Below are positions 1 to 7,491 of a stretch of DNA of 10,926 bases, piece by piece. This DNA comes from Betaproteobacteria bacterium. GTDB lineage: Bacteria > Pseudomonadota > Gammaproteobacteria > Burkholderiales > SG8-39. Under the pieces are notes generated by a model. That model did not search any database. It worked only from the letters and a program-made list of their open reading frames with translations, and had not been told where the DNA came from. The first letter of the stretch is position 1. The number at the start of each line of letters is the position of its first letter. The translations under genes and the position numbers were made by a program. The stretch lies in NCBI GenBank assembly GCA_012274205.1, contig JAAOZY010000255.1:1-10926 (forward strand). The letters are read 5' to 3'.

Positions 1-192
1 GCACCAGCTGGCCCAGACGTTGATGATCAACGGACGGCCGCGCAGCTCCGACAGCTTGCGATAATCGCCGGCGAATCCGTACAGCGGCGCCTCGCGCAGA
101 TAGCCGCCGACTTCGACCTCGCCCGGCGTCTTCGCCAGCGCGCCCGCACTCAGCGCCGACAGGCACAACAGCAGCAGGACAATTGCACGCAT
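1..192 (-). CDS. TlpA/ResA-like thioredoxin-fold protein, 5' part only
   Basis: The first 64 codons of a gene that leaves the window at its left edge. Residues 1-20 form a Sec-type signal peptide (MRAI, then a run of leucines, ending ALA before KTPG), so the product should be exported or anchored in the periplasm. After about 30 residues come a short 'APLYGF' segment, LSELRGRP and LIINVWASWC. The last four residues are the beginning of the WCxxC thiol-disulfide active site of TlpA/ResA/DsbE-like oxidoreductases; the second half of the motif lies outside the window. Such proteins reduce periplasmic disulfides, for example in cytochrome c maturation or copper-site assembly. The ATG at 192 is the only start giving a complete signal peptide; a weak GGCGGA sits about 8 bases upstream. 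The family call is good, the exact substrate unknown. Confidence 0.85.
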   Translation of the reverse strand, partial: MRAIVLLLLCLSALSAGALAKTPGEVEVGGYLREAPLYGFAGDYRKLSELRGRPLIINVWASWC

Positions 193-325
193 CGGTGTTC
201 CGCCAATTCCAATGGCGCATTTTCGCATAGCTTGAGGCGCTTTTTTCGGCGCGCGCCGGCGCCTTGGGGCAGCCGTTCCTTTATCATGACCGTCCCGGCA
301 ATTCGATCCAGGCAATCGCCAGCAG

Positions 326-958
326 GTGCATACAACAGGCCGCGACCGGCAGGTCCAGACAGCGGAGCCCCGCCGCAGCGCGCGCCTGCGCTCGGCGCGG
401 CGCGGCTTTGCGCTGCCGCGCGCGCTGCGCTGGCTCGCCGGCGGCGGCACGCTCGCCGCGGCGGCCGGCATTTTCCTCGGCCAGGCGCTGTTCGCGCCGA
501 ACCACGAGCTGCTCTACCGCGGCGCGGTCAGCGCCGCGCATTGCGTCAACATCGAGGAGCGCGATGCGTGCAGCTTCGTCTACGAGCTTTCCGTCGGCAA
601 TACCGGCAAGCAGGCGCAGGAGCGCGTGCGTGTCGCCTGGCCGCTGGACATGCAGCGCTGGCATCTGGAGACGCGGATCGCCGACATCGTCGGGAGCGCG
701 CGCCCGACGCCGCAGCCGCAGGTGCGGCCGGAGTTCGGCCCGGACAAGACCGTCTACACCATCGACGGCCTGATGCCCAACACGCTGGTGCAGTTGCGCA
801 TGAGCTGCAGCGTGTGCACGCGCGCGCAGCTGCAGGCGATGCGCACGGCGCTCCCGGCAATCGAAGCGCGCGGCGCAGTGTCCGAGGGCGACCCGCGCGT
901 CTCGACGCTGTGGCGCGGGTTCACCAATCTGTTGCGCGTGTTCGGCCTGTTCGGCTAG
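326..958 (+). CDS. Hypothetical single-pass membrane protein with cysteine pairs
   Basis: I do not recognise this 210-residue protein. The start is probably GTG at 326, since the frame is closed by a TGA at 287-289 and no earlier ATG exists. The N-terminus (residues 1-36) is rich in arginine, followed by one hydrophobic segment at about 37-56 and then a roughly 150-residue domain. By the positive-inside rule that domain should lie in the periplasm. It carries four cysteines: C73 and C82, and C161 with C164 (CSVC). The text between (YELSVGNTGKQ, VRVAWPL, YTIDGLMPNTLVQLR) reads like a beta-sandwich with a 'NTG' turn, as in proteins with CARDB- or DUF11-like folds, but this is only an impression. 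It is divergent from the TlpA-like gene, so the cysteines could be its substrate; that is speculation. Coding is supported by sensible protein character and by lying between two well-defined genes. Confidence 0.7.
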   Translation: MHTTGRDRQVQTAEPRRSARLRSARRGFALPRALRWLAGGGTLAAAAGIFLGQALFAPNHELLYRGAVSAAHCVNIEERDACSFVYELSVGNTGKQAQERVRVAWPLDMQRWHLETRIADIVGSARPTPQPQVRPEFGPDKTVYTIDGLMPNTLVQLRMSCSVCTRAQLQAMRTALPAIEARGAVSEGDPRVSTLWRGFTNLLRVFGLFG

Positions 959-1100
959 CGCCGGGCGCTGCCCTCGGAGCGAATTGCCCGCTGAGCCAAT
1001 GCTCCCCGAGCGGAGCTGCTCCTGGCCGCGCTCCCTCGTGCGCGCTTCGGCCGGGCGTCCATGCGGCGATTGCCGCCTCCATCCGTCCCAGCCCGTCTGG

Positions 1101-1748
1101 TCAGACGCCCCCTGTTCCTGCGCCGCTTTCCAGAAGCGCGCGCAAGGAGCGCGGGGCGAGTTCGGCGATGCGCTGGTAGAGCTGGCGGTATTCTTCTGTC
1201 AGCTCGGCCCCAAACAGCGGGTCGGCATTGTCGCCGAACGCGCTGTCGACACGCTGCCAGTCTTCCGCGTCCAATTGCCGCAACGCCAGCGGAAGGAGTT
1301 GCTGCTCCTCCTTGCGCATATGCCACCAGTAGAACTCGGCGAACTCGTCCACCGCGGTGGCAAGCTGATTGAGCGCGTTGGCTTCCTTCCCGCGCAAGGC
1401 GCCGAGCGCGCGCCGCAGTTCGGCCAGCATCGGTGCGCCGCGCGCATGCTCGCGCTCCAGTTCCCCGACCAGGTCCCGTCCCGCACCCGGGCTGCGCCTC
1501 ATGGCCGGGAACAGCACCTGATCCTCACGCGGGTGATGCAGCCGGTCGGGCACGTTTTCGACGTAGCGCAACATCGCTTCGAGCAGGCCGATGTCGGGCG
1601 TCGCACCCGGATCCCGGCTTCGCGCCACCAGCGCCTGCATCGCGCCCAGCACGCAGGCAAGCGCCTTGTGCTCGAGCTTGATGCGGCGGATGGCGCTCTC
1701 GGCTGCCGCGCCGGCGGCAGGCGAAACGGGTTCGTTGCGCTCTGACAT
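1101..1748 (-). CDS. Hemerythrin-like HHE-domain protein
   Basis: This is a 215-residue soluble, helical protein of the hemerythrin HHE cation-binding family. Likely diiron ligands are visible in order: H27 (IKLEHKAL), H71/H72 and E75 (LHHPREDQVLFP), H101 (LEREHARG), and H143 with E147 (YWWHMRKEEQQLLP). The pattern of four helices with two HxxxE motifs is that of bacterial HHE proteins, which bind oxygen, nitric oxide or iron, or help repair Fe-S clusters. The N-terminal 18 residues and the C-terminal 30 fall outside the core. It starts 9 bases after the stop of the substrate-binding protein gene on the same strand, so it is very probably the last gene of the liv operon, although its own ribosome binding site looks weak. 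The specific role (oxygen store, NO sensor, iron-centre maintenance) cannot be read from the sequence. Confidence 0.88.
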   Translation of the reverse strand: MSERNEPVSPAAGAAAESAIRRIKLEHKALACVLGAMQALVARSRDPGATPDIGLLEAMLRYVENVPDRLHHPREDQVLFPAMRRSPGAGRDLVGELEREHARGAPMLAELRRALGALRGKEANALNQLATAVDEFAEFYWWHMRKEEQQLLPLALRQLDAEDWQRVDSAFGDNADPLFGAELTEEYRQLYQRIAELAPRSLRALLESGAGTGGV

Positions 1749-1757
1749 TGCGCGAGA

Positions 1758-2987
1758 TCAGGGCTTGGCGTATTCGATGAATACGTTCTTGCCGCCCTTG
1801 ATGACCCATTGACCCATGCCGCGGCCGAGCTGGTCGCCATTGGGAGTGAAATCGCAAATCGATCCTGCGCCGGCGAAGTTGATCGCCTTGCCGGAGCGGA
1901 CCATATTGAGCGCTTCCACTATGTCGTCGACGTATTCACCGGGGCCGTTGCTCACGGGTATGATCTGCTTCGACCATTCCGCCGCGACTGTGCTCTTGGC
2001 CTTTTCCATGGCGAGCGCGCATACGGCAATCTGGTCGTAGGTGTTCGGCGCGAACAGGAACAGCCGGTCATCCGGGGCTCCCATCATTTTCAGGAACTTC
2101 TTGTAGCCGGGCGCGCTGACGTCGGGCATCGGCTGGAAATGATGAATGCCTTCGGCGACCTGCGCCCCGACCGCCTGCACGAACTTGCCCTCGGCATCCG
2201 CCGCGATCGACAGCGCGGTCACCGGGATGTCGAACCCACCGCGGTAGACTTCCTTCATGATGGAGACGAAATCGGGCAACAGGCCGAAGCAGTACACCGC
2301 ATCCGGTTTGGAGCCGAAAACGCGCTCGACCTCGGCACGGTAGGAAGGCTGCTCCGGGTTGTAGATAAGCGAGGCCGTGACGGTGCGCCCTGCTTTGGTG
2401 ATCTGCTCCTCGACGGACTTCATGATCGGCAGAACGAAGGCATTCTGCAGCCCCATGACGCCGATCTTCTTCTGGTTGGTGCGCAGCGCGGCGCGACCGA
2501 TGACGACGCCCCAGTCGGTGGCCTTCATCTGGAAGCGCCAGACATAGCCCTGTGTATCTCCTTCGGTAATGGCGTTGGCGGCGCTGGACACCATCAGCAC
2601 GGTCTTGTTCTGGATCGCGATGGGGCGCGAGGACATGCCCTCGGGCGTGCCCCAGTAGCCGACCATCGCCGGCGTCTTGTTCACGTTGATGAACTTCTGC
2701 GATAGATTCGCCGCCACCGCCGCGCTCGATTCCGAGTCCTCGATGAACAGTTCCAGCTTGCGCCCGCCGAGGATGCCGCCGGCGTCGTTGATCTTCTTCA
2801 CCGTGCGCTTGGCCGCCTCGGCCATGTCCGGACCGTAGGCCGCCGCGTTGCCGGTAAACGGCAGCGCGACGCCAATCGGCACCGACGACCCTTGCGCGTG
2901 CGCCAGGTTGAGGAACGGGGCGACGACCGGCAGTGCTGCGCCGGCGCCGAGCGCCTTGAGCATCTTGCGACGATTGAATCCTTTCAT
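1758..2987 (-). CDS. ABC importer substrate-binding protein, LivK-like (type I periplasmic)
   Basis: A 409-residue extracellular ligand-binding protein of the Leu/Ile/Val-binding (Peripla_BP_6) type. The leader NRRKMLKALGAG followed by a hydrophobic stretch and AHAQ (cleavage likely near residue 31) is a twin-arginine type signal, so export by Tat in folded form is plausible. The mature part opens with VPIGVALPFTGNAAAYG, the usual first strand and ligand loop of the family, followed by NDAGGILGGRKLEL, which is the conserved 'GGI.G' segment. It belongs to the liv operon: 49 bases after livM, with an unusually strong ribosome binding site. The ligand is not determined by the sequence. LivK relatives bind branched-chain amino acids, amides, urea or aromatic acids; the neighbouring oxygenase and CoA-transferase make an aromatic or other organic acid a reasonable guess. 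Confidence 0.93.
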   Translation of the reverse strand: MKGFNRRKMLKALGAGAALPVVAPFLNLAHAQGSSVPIGVALPFTGNAAAYGPDMAEAAKRTVKKINDAGGILGGRKLELFIEDSESSAAVAANLSQKFINVNKTPAMVGYWGTPEGMSSRPIAIQNKTVLMVSSAANAITEGDTQGYVWRFQMKATDWGVVIGRAALRTNQKKIGVMGLQNAFVLPIMKSVEEQITKAGRTVTASLIYNPEQPSYRAEVERVFGSKPDAVYCFGLLPDFVSIMKEVYRGGFDIPVTALSIAADAEGKFVQAVGAQVAEGIHHFQPMPDVSAPGYKKFLKMMGAPDDRLFLFAPNTYDQIAVCALAMEKAKSTVAAEWSKQIIPVSNGPGEYVDDIVEALNMVRSGKAINFAGAGSICDFTPNGDQLGRGMGQWVIKGGKNVFIEYAKP

Positions 2988-2991
2988 GTGA

Positions 2992-3000
2992 CACCTCCTT
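2992..3000 (-). promoter_or_regulatory. Strong Shine-Dalgarno site of the binding-protein gene
   Basis: Read on the minus strand this is AAGGAGGTG, a near-perfect match to the anti-Shine-Dalgarno sequence, four bases before the ATG at 2987. It is much stronger than the sites in front of the permease and ATPase genes. This fits the need for an excess of binding protein over the membrane complex. Confidence 0.85.
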
Positions 3001-3036
3001 GTGGACAGGACCTCCTGGGAAAACGCGGATGAATCG

Positions 3037-3939
3037 TCATTTGATTTCTGCCTGAAGCCGGTATTCGCGCATGAAGCCCTGCGGCCGGTAGACGAGCAGC
3101 AGAATCAGGCCCAGCCCGATGAGGATGATGCGCAGCGCAGACACCTGCGTCGATTCAAGCCCCGGGATCCAATCCTTGATGAAACGCGTGCCCTCGAGCA
3201 GCAGCATGACGCTGCATGCGCCGAGGATCACGCCCTTGGCGCTGCCGCGCCCGCCGGCGATCACCGCCATGAAGGCATACGCCACGACGACGTTGGAGAA
3301 CTGCGTCGGGTCGATGTACTCGTAGTAGAAGCCGTGCAGCGAGCCCGCCAAGCCGATGATAGCGCCGCCGATCGCGAATATGCGCACGCGCGCCCACCGC
3401 ACGCGCTTGCCGAGCGTGGCTGCGACGATATCGTCTTCGCGCACCGCGCGCACGACGCGCCCGAACGGCGAGCGCGCGATCACGCCGAGGAACCACGCCA
3501 CCCCGGCCAGCAGCCCCGCCGACAGGGCGAGCAGGAAATACTGGTAATACTCCGCGTGGATCACGCCGCCCAGCGGCCGCGGGATGCCCGACAGGCCGAG
3601 CGCGCCCTTGGTGAGCCAGTCTTCGTTCAGCGCGATCAGGCGCAGCATTTCGCCCACGCCCAGGGTGACGATGGCGAAGTAGTCCTCTTCGGTGACGCGC
3701 AGCGTCACCAGCGCGACCAGCGCGGACAGGGCCGCCGTGACGGCCATTGCGATGAGCACGGCCACAAACGTGCCGGTGCCGTGGAGGGCGCACAGCGCGC
3801 ACGTATAGGCGGCCAGCGCGTAGAAGCCCGCCAGGCCGAAATTCACCATGCCCCCGGAGCCCCATTGGAAATTCAGGGCCAGCCCGAGGATCGCGGAAAA
3901 ACAGACGACGATCGCAATGAGGACGACGTAGGAAATCAT
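3037..3939 (-). CDS. livM: Branched-chain amino acid-type ABC permease LivM
   Basis: A 300-residue inner-membrane permease, one of the two channel subunits of a Liv-type importer. About eight hydrophobic segments are visible. The family segment LNFQWGSGGMVNFGLAGFYALAAY lies at 22-45, the TEEDYFAIVTLG motif at 83-94, the LTKGALGLSGIPRP loop at 109-122, and the cytoplasmic coupling loop GRVVRAVREDDIVAATLG at 160-177. The end, VYRPQGFMREYR, is typical. The ATG at 3939 was chosen because it gives the usual LivM N-terminus and overlaps the livH stop by four bases (ATGA), a sign of translational coupling. An open frame continues upstream to 4932, but that stretch is an out-of-frame shadow of livH. 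It is shorter than the 425-residue E. coli LivM, as are many proteobacterial paralogues. Confidence 0.93.
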   Translation of the reverse strand: MISYVVLIAIVVCFSAILGLALNFQWGSGGMVNFGLAGFYALAAYTCALCALHGTGTFVAVLIAMAVTAALSALVALVTLRVTEEDYFAIVTLGVGEMLRLIALNEDWLTKGALGLSGIPRPLGGVIHAEYYQYFLLALSAGLLAGVAWFLGVIARSPFGRVVRAVREDDIVAATLGKRVRWARVRIFAIGGAIIGLAGSLHGFYYEYIDPTQFSNVVVAYAFMAVIAGGRGSAKGVILGACSVMLLLEGTRFIKDWIPGLESTQVSALRIILIGLGLILLLVYRPQGFMREYRLQAEIK

Positions 3940-4796
3940 TTGCGGATGCGCGGCTGGCCGAACAGGCCCTGCGGCCGGAATATGAGGATCAGGGCGATCA
4001 ACAGCAGCGGCACCCCGATGCGGTAATTCGGGGGCATCACCAGCGTGGACAGCTCGCTGGAAATGCCGATCACGAGGGCGCCGACGAACGCCCCCAACGG
4101 GCTGCCCAGGCCGCCAAGAATGGCGGCGGCGAACACGGAAATCAGGTAGTTGGACCCCATCAGGGGGTCGAGCGCGCAGTCCATTCCGATCAGCACGCCC
4201 GCGACGGCCACCAGCATGCCCGTAGTGAACCAGGTCCAGCGGATGATGCGCGGGCTCTCGATGCCGCGCACCAGCGCGAGCGAGGGGTTGTCGGCCACGG
4301 CGCGCATGGCGCGGCCGACTGGAAACCGCGTCAGCAGCACGTAGACGGCCGCGATGGCGGCCGCGGCGAGCCCCATTTCGATCATCTGCTCGCGGTTCAT
4401 GCGTATATCCAGCAGCCGGAACGGCCGCGACAGCTCGATGGCGAAGCTGCGCGCGCTGTTGCCATAGAAGAAGCGGGCGATGTTTTCCAGGATGAAGCCC
4501 AAGCCGAGGGAAGCCACCATCAGGGTAATGGGTTCGCGCTCGCGCAGCGGCCGGAAGGCAAGGTGATCGACGACGATCAGCAGGCCGCCGAAAACCGGCG
4601 CCACCACCGCGGTCGATATGATCAGCGGCCAGCCCAGCTGGGTATTGACCGCGAACACCATATAAGCGGCAAGCGTGATCATCGCGCCAATGGCGAAGTT
4701 CGGAAACTTGAGCACGCCGAAGGGCAGCGTCACCGCCAGCGCGGGCAAGGAGATGATGAAGCCGGTCACGATTCCGTTGAACGCGGTCTGCAGCAT
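3936..4796 (-). CDS. livH: Branched-chain amino acid-type ABC permease LivH
   Basis: A 286-residue inner-membrane permease that pairs with LivM. It opens with MLQTAFNGIVTGFIISLPAL and the family motif FGVLKFPNFAIGA at 26-38. Further marks are DHLAFRPLRERE (77-88), VASLGLGFILEN (94-105), the coupling loop GRAMRAVADNPSLALVRGI at 161-179, and FAAAILGGLGSPLGAFVGAL at 222-241, a strongly conserved LivH segment. It ends RPQGLFG. About eight membrane spans are predicted by eye. It begins three bases after the livF stop and its own stop overlaps the livM start, so it lies inside one tightly packed transcript. Confidence 0.93.
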   Translation of the reverse strand: MLQTAFNGIVTGFIISLPALAVTLPFGVLKFPNFAIGAMITLAAYMVFAVNTQLGWPLIISTAVVAPVFGGLLIVVDHLAFRPLREREPITLMVASLGLGFILENIARFFYGNSARSFAIELSRPFRLLDIRMNREQMIEMGLAAAAIAAVYVLLTRFPVGRAMRAVADNPSLALVRGIESPRIIRWTWFTTGMLVAVAGVLIGMDCALDPLMGSNYLISVFAAAILGGLGSPLGAFVGALVIGISSELSTLVMPPNYRIGVPLLLIALILIFRPQGLFGQPRIRK

Positions 4797-4799
4797 GTT

Positions 4800-5555
4800 T
4801 CAGGCCGCCTCGCCCAACGGCGGCGTCGTTTCGCGCGCATCGCCCAGGTAAAGGCTGTGCACGTCGGACATTCCGGCCACCTCGGCCGCCGGCGCGCACA
4901 GCCGCACGCGGCCGTTGGCAAGCACGATGCATATGTCGGATATGCGCAGCGCCTCGGTGGCGTTCTGCTCGATCATGAATACGGACACGCCGCGGCCATT
5001 GACGCGTTTCACCGCGCCGAATATGTCGGCCATGTATTTCGGCGACAGCCCCGCGGAGGGCTCGTCGAGCATCAATACTTTGGGCTGCGAAGTCAGGGCG
5101 CAGGCGAACGCGAGCATCTGCCGCTGCCCGCCGCTCAATGCGCCGGCGCGCACGCGGAACTTTTCCGGCAGCTCCGGAAACAGCGCGAGCAGCTCGTCGC
5201 TCAGCACCGCGCCGCCCGAGGTTCTTGCGCCACCCATGAATTCCAGCGAGATCTTGAGGTTTTCCAGGACGGTGAGGTTGCGGAACACGTTGTATTCCTG
5301 CGGCACGTAGGACAGGCCGGCGCGCACGCGCTGCGGCGCCGTGAGCTCGTTCAGCCGCCGCCCTTCCAGCCTGACTTCGCCCTGCCGCGCCGGCAGCAGG
5401 CCGGCGAGCGTCTTGATCAACGTCGATTTTCCCGATCCGTTGGGCCCGATCACCGTGACGATCTTGCCCTGCGGCACGGCCGCATCGATACCCTTGAGGA
5501 TGTCGCCCGCGCCGTAGCCGGCGTGCAGGCCGGCAACAGTAAATATGTCGCTCAT
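4800..5555 (-). CDS. livF: ABC transporter ATP-binding protein LivF
   Basis: A 251-residue cytoplasmic ATPase. It has a Walker A site GPNGSGKST at 37-45, the Q-loop glutamine Q86 (VPQEYNVF), the signature LSGGQ at 140-144, and Walker B VLMLDEP with D164 and catalytic E165. The switch position reads MIEQN (194-198), where most ABC ATPases have histidine; glutamine there is usual for LivF and separates it from LivG. The start at 5555 (MSDIFTV) gives the standard N-terminus and a four-base overlap with the livG stop. The frame stays open for 36 more codons upstream to 5663, but these residues look like the shadow of the livG 3' end. It forms the nucleotide-binding dimer with LivG. Confidence 0.94.
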   Translation of the reverse strand: MSDIFTVAGLHAGYGAGDILKGIDAAVPQGKIVTVIGPNGSGKSTLIKTLAGLLPARQGEVRLEGRRLNELTAPQRVRAGLSYVPQEYNVFRNLTVLENLKISLEFMGGARTSGGAVLSDELLALFPELPEKFRVRAGALSGGQRQMLAFACALTSQPKVLMLDEPSAGLSPKYMADIFGAVKRVNGRGVSVFMIEQNATEALRISDICIVLANGRVRLCAPAAEVAGMSDVHSLYLGDARETTPPLGEAA

Positions 5556-6307
5556 GCGGCCTTGCCGAGGTAGGCGCGCATCACTTCCTGATTGGCAACG
5601 ACCTCGCGGTAGGAGCCTGAAGTCAGCGTGCGCCCTTCCGCGAGAACGTAGATCGGATCGCACAGGGTCGCGATGATGTCCATGTCATGCTCGATGATGG
5701 CGAAGGTCAGGCCGCCGGCGCGCAGGCTGGAAATGGTCTCGGCCAGGAGTTTCGACATCAGCGGACTTACGCCGGCGGTCGGCTCGTCCAAAAGGATGAT
5801 CTTGGGGTCGAGCATCAGCGCGCGCGCGATCTCGAGCAGTTTCTTCTGGCCGCCGGAAAGATTCTTCGCCGGTTCGTTGGCGAGCTGCCACAGATTGACG
5901 CGCTGCAGGAGCGTGCGCGCGCGCTCCTGGCACGCGCCCTCCTCGGCGCGCACCCGCGCCGGCGTGAGAAAATTGCGCCAGACGCTCTCGCCGCTTTGCG
6001 CCGGCGCGGCGAGCAACATGTTCTCCAGCACCGTAAGCTCGCCGAGTTCGCGCGATATCTGGAAAGTGCGCACCAGGCCCAGGCGCGCGAGCTGGTCCGG
6101 CCGCAGGCCGACCACGCGGCGCCCCTCCAGGAGCACATCACCAGAATTCGGCGACATCAGACCGCCGAGCACGTTGAACAGCGTGGATTTGCCTGCGCCG
6201 TTCGGACCGATGATGCCGGTGATGCTTCCCGCGCCTATCGTGAGGCTGCAACCGGCCAACGCATGGAACCCGCCGAACGACTTGCAAACCTTGTCAGCGC
6301 TCAGCAT
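5552..6307 (-). CDS. livG: ABC transporter ATP-binding protein LivG
   Basis: A 251-residue cytoplasmic ATPase and the first gene of the importer operon. Walker A is GPNGAGKST at 34-42, the Q-loop is TFQISREL with Q83, the signature is NLSGGQKKLLE (149-159), Walker B is IILLDEP with D174 and E175, and the switch histidine is H207 (IIEHDMD). The TAGVSP and EHDMD segments and the C-terminal AYLGKA ending are typical of LivG. The start ATG at 6307 leaves only a distant AAGGA, about 12 bases upstream, so initiation may be modest. The order livG-livF-livH-livM-binding protein is the reverse of the E. coli arrangement, where the binding protein comes first. No convincing promoter was found in the 202-base gap upstream. 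Confidence 0.94.
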   Translation of the reverse strand: MLSADKVCKSFGGFHALAGCSLTIGAGSITGIIGPNGAGKSTLFNVLGGLMSPNSGDVLLEGRRVVGLRPDQLARLGLVRTFQISRELGELTVLENMLLAAPAQSGESVWRNFLTPARVRAEEGACQERARTLLQRVNLWQLANEPAKNLSGGQKKLLEIARALMLDPKIILLDEPTAGVSPLMSKLLAETISSLRAGGLTFAIIEHDMDIIATLCDPIYVLAEGRTLTSGSYREVVANQEVMRAYLGKAA

Positions 6308-6362
6308 GTGCTATGTCAGTCCTTTTCCAGAACGTCCGCCAGGCCGCAGCCGTCCCCTCCCT

Positions 6363-6384
6363 CCTGCCTGGTGGCACCGGCAGG
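6363..6384 (-). repeat. Inverted repeat in the liv operon leader
   Basis: The arms CCTGCC (6363-6368) and GGCAGG (6379-6384) pair perfectly, and inside them GGT/ACC adds three more pairs around a GGC loop, with one bulged T. The hairpin lies in the 202-base gap between the LysR gene and livG, 56 bases before the livG start, so it would be in the 5' leader if transcription starts upstream. On the minus strand it is followed by purine-rich AGGGAGGGG, not by a run of U, so it is not a standard terminator. Confidence 0.5.
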
Positions 6385-6509
6385 CGTCGTTCTGATTTGG
6401 CTTTTTTGACTCGAGCGCTAAGCTAACCGTATTCGGCAGGCGCTTGGAACACAATTTTCATGATACCCAGCATAGCGATCCCTTATGGATAGCAGACGCC
6501 GCCGCCGCA

Positions 6510-7421
6510 CTACGCCCATTCCACACCGTAGCTCGTGCTGTTGTCCAGCCAGATCGTGCGCACCACATCGCGCAGCGCCGCAACGACGGGATCGCCTTCG
6601 CGTTCGCGCAGATGGATGAACGACAGCGTGCTGGTGGGGCGCGCCTTGCTCCAGACACACACTTCGCCGGCGCTTTGCGCGGCGAACGCCAGGTCTTCGC
6701 GCATCAATCCCAGGCCAACACCCGCAGTTACCAGGGTCTTGATGGTCTGCTCCTGGTCGGCTTTGGCCACCTTGAACGGCTCCAGTTTCTGGTGGGAGAA
6801 CATCTCGGTCATCATCTGCACGTGGGCCGACATGTGCGGCGGCCGTATCCATTGCAGCGCAGCGATTTCCGCCCAGTCGGCGTTCGCGATCTTATTCTTC
6901 CACGCGGGCGGCGCAACGACGCGATAGGCGAGGTCGGTCAGGGCGATCGCCTGCACGTGGGGCAAATTCAACTGCCCGAGGAAGAACGCCGCATCGAGCC
7001 CGCCGCCGGCCACCTGTTCGAGCACCGACACGGAAATGCCGTGCTCCAGTTCGATCTCCATCCACGGATACCGGTCGAGGATGGAACTCATGAACTGGCC
7101 GAGACGGATGAACGGCGGGTCGAGAATCGTGCCGACGCGCGCCTTTCCGGTGAGCTTGCCCTGCAGGTCGCGCGCCCGGTTGCGAAATTCGGAACTCGCG
7201 GCGAGGATCGCTTGCGCCTTGGGCAGGAGCGCCTGGCCCGCCATGGTCAGCTGGACGCCGGTCGAACTGCGCTCGAATAGTTTCAGATTCAGCGCGCTTT
7301 CCAGCGCTTTCAAGTGCCCGCTCACGGCCGGCTGCGTGACGTGCAGCAACAGCGCAGCCTTGGTCAGGTTTCCGTGCTCGGCCACGGTGACGAAGGTACG
7401 AATCTGGTAGATCTCCATCAT
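6510..7421 (-). CDS. LysR-family transcriptional regulator
   Basis: A 303-residue LysR-type regulator of normal length. The N-terminal winged helix-turn-helix covers about residues 4-62: IRTFVTVAEHGNLTKAA, then LHVTQPAVSGHLKALE (recognition helix) and LKLFERSSTGVQLTMAG, all very close to the family pattern. Residues from about 90 on form the effector-binding domain (ARVGTILDPPFIR, LGQFMSSILDRYP, DAAFFLGQL, GVGLGLMRED). The effector is unknown. Start is ATG at 7421, with a second ATG directly after it; there is no strong ribosome binding site. Most LysR genes are divergent from their target, but here the gene is co-directional, lying between the Rieske oxygenase gene and the liv operon, so either could be controlled by it. 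Confidence 0.92.
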   Translation of the reverse strand: MMEIYQIRTFVTVAEHGNLTKAALLLHVTQPAVSGHLKALESALNLKLFERSSTGVQLTMAGQALLPKAQAILAASSEFRNRARDLQGKLTGKARVGTILDPPFIRLGQFMSSILDRYPWMEIELEHGISVSVLEQVAGGGLDAAFFLGQLNLPHVQAIALTDLAYRVVAPPAWKNKIANADWAEIAALQWIRPPHMSAHVQMMTEMFSHQKLEPFKVAKADQEQTIKTLVTAGVGLGLMREDLAFAAQSAGEVCVWSKARPTSTLSFIHLREREGDPVVAALRDVVRTIWLDNSTSYGVEWA

Positions 7422-7424
7422 CGG

Positions 7425-7480
7425 GTCGACAGTCCGTCGAAGCTGGCTTTGAAGTGCCGGCTATGTTACTACCTGTCGAC
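7425..7480. repeat. Inverted repeat upstream of the LysR gene
   Basis: GTCGACAG at 7425-7432 and CTGTCGAC at 7473-7480 are perfect eight-base inverted arms 40 bases apart. The near arm touches the LysR start codon region and the far arm falls inside the spacer of a candidate LysR promoter. Such spacing could let a LysR tetramer bind and repress its own gene, but GTCGAC is common in GC-rich DNA and chance is not excluded. Confidence 0.35.
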
Positions 7481-7491
7481 GGCATTGGGAA
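7463..7491 (-). promoter_or_regulatory. Candidate sigma-70 promoter of the LysR gene
   Basis: On the minus strand TTCCCA (7486-7491, four of six matches to TTGACA) and TAACAT (7463-7468, four of six to TATAAT) are separated by 17 bases, about 40 bases before the LysR start. The match is modest and rests on position and spacing. Confidence 0.25.

Noticed and set aside
1001..1076. GC-rich hairpins (GCTCC/GGAGC at 1001-1016, GCGGC/GCCGC at 1063-1076) as terminators between the convergent genes
   Set aside because: Stems are only five pairs and neither is followed by a T-run on either strand, so a rho-independent terminator is not supported.
3940..4932. Upstream extension of the livM frame that would give a 631-residue protein
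   Set aside because: The added part is arginine-rich and lies out of frame over livH, while livM from 3939 is complete and overlaps the livH stop in the usual ATGA manner.
4800..5555. Loss of the switch histidine in LivF as a defect
   Set aside because: Glutamine in the EQN segment is normal for LivF-type ATPases, so it is not a sign of inactivation.
5556..5663. 36-codon N-terminal extension of LivF
   Set aside because: It overlaps the livG 3' end, resembles no ABC ATPase sequence, and the start at 5555 gives the standard N-terminus.
6405..6432. TTGACT on the plus strand as a -35 element
   Set aside because: No acceptable -10 follows at the right distance and no plus-strand gene lies downstream.
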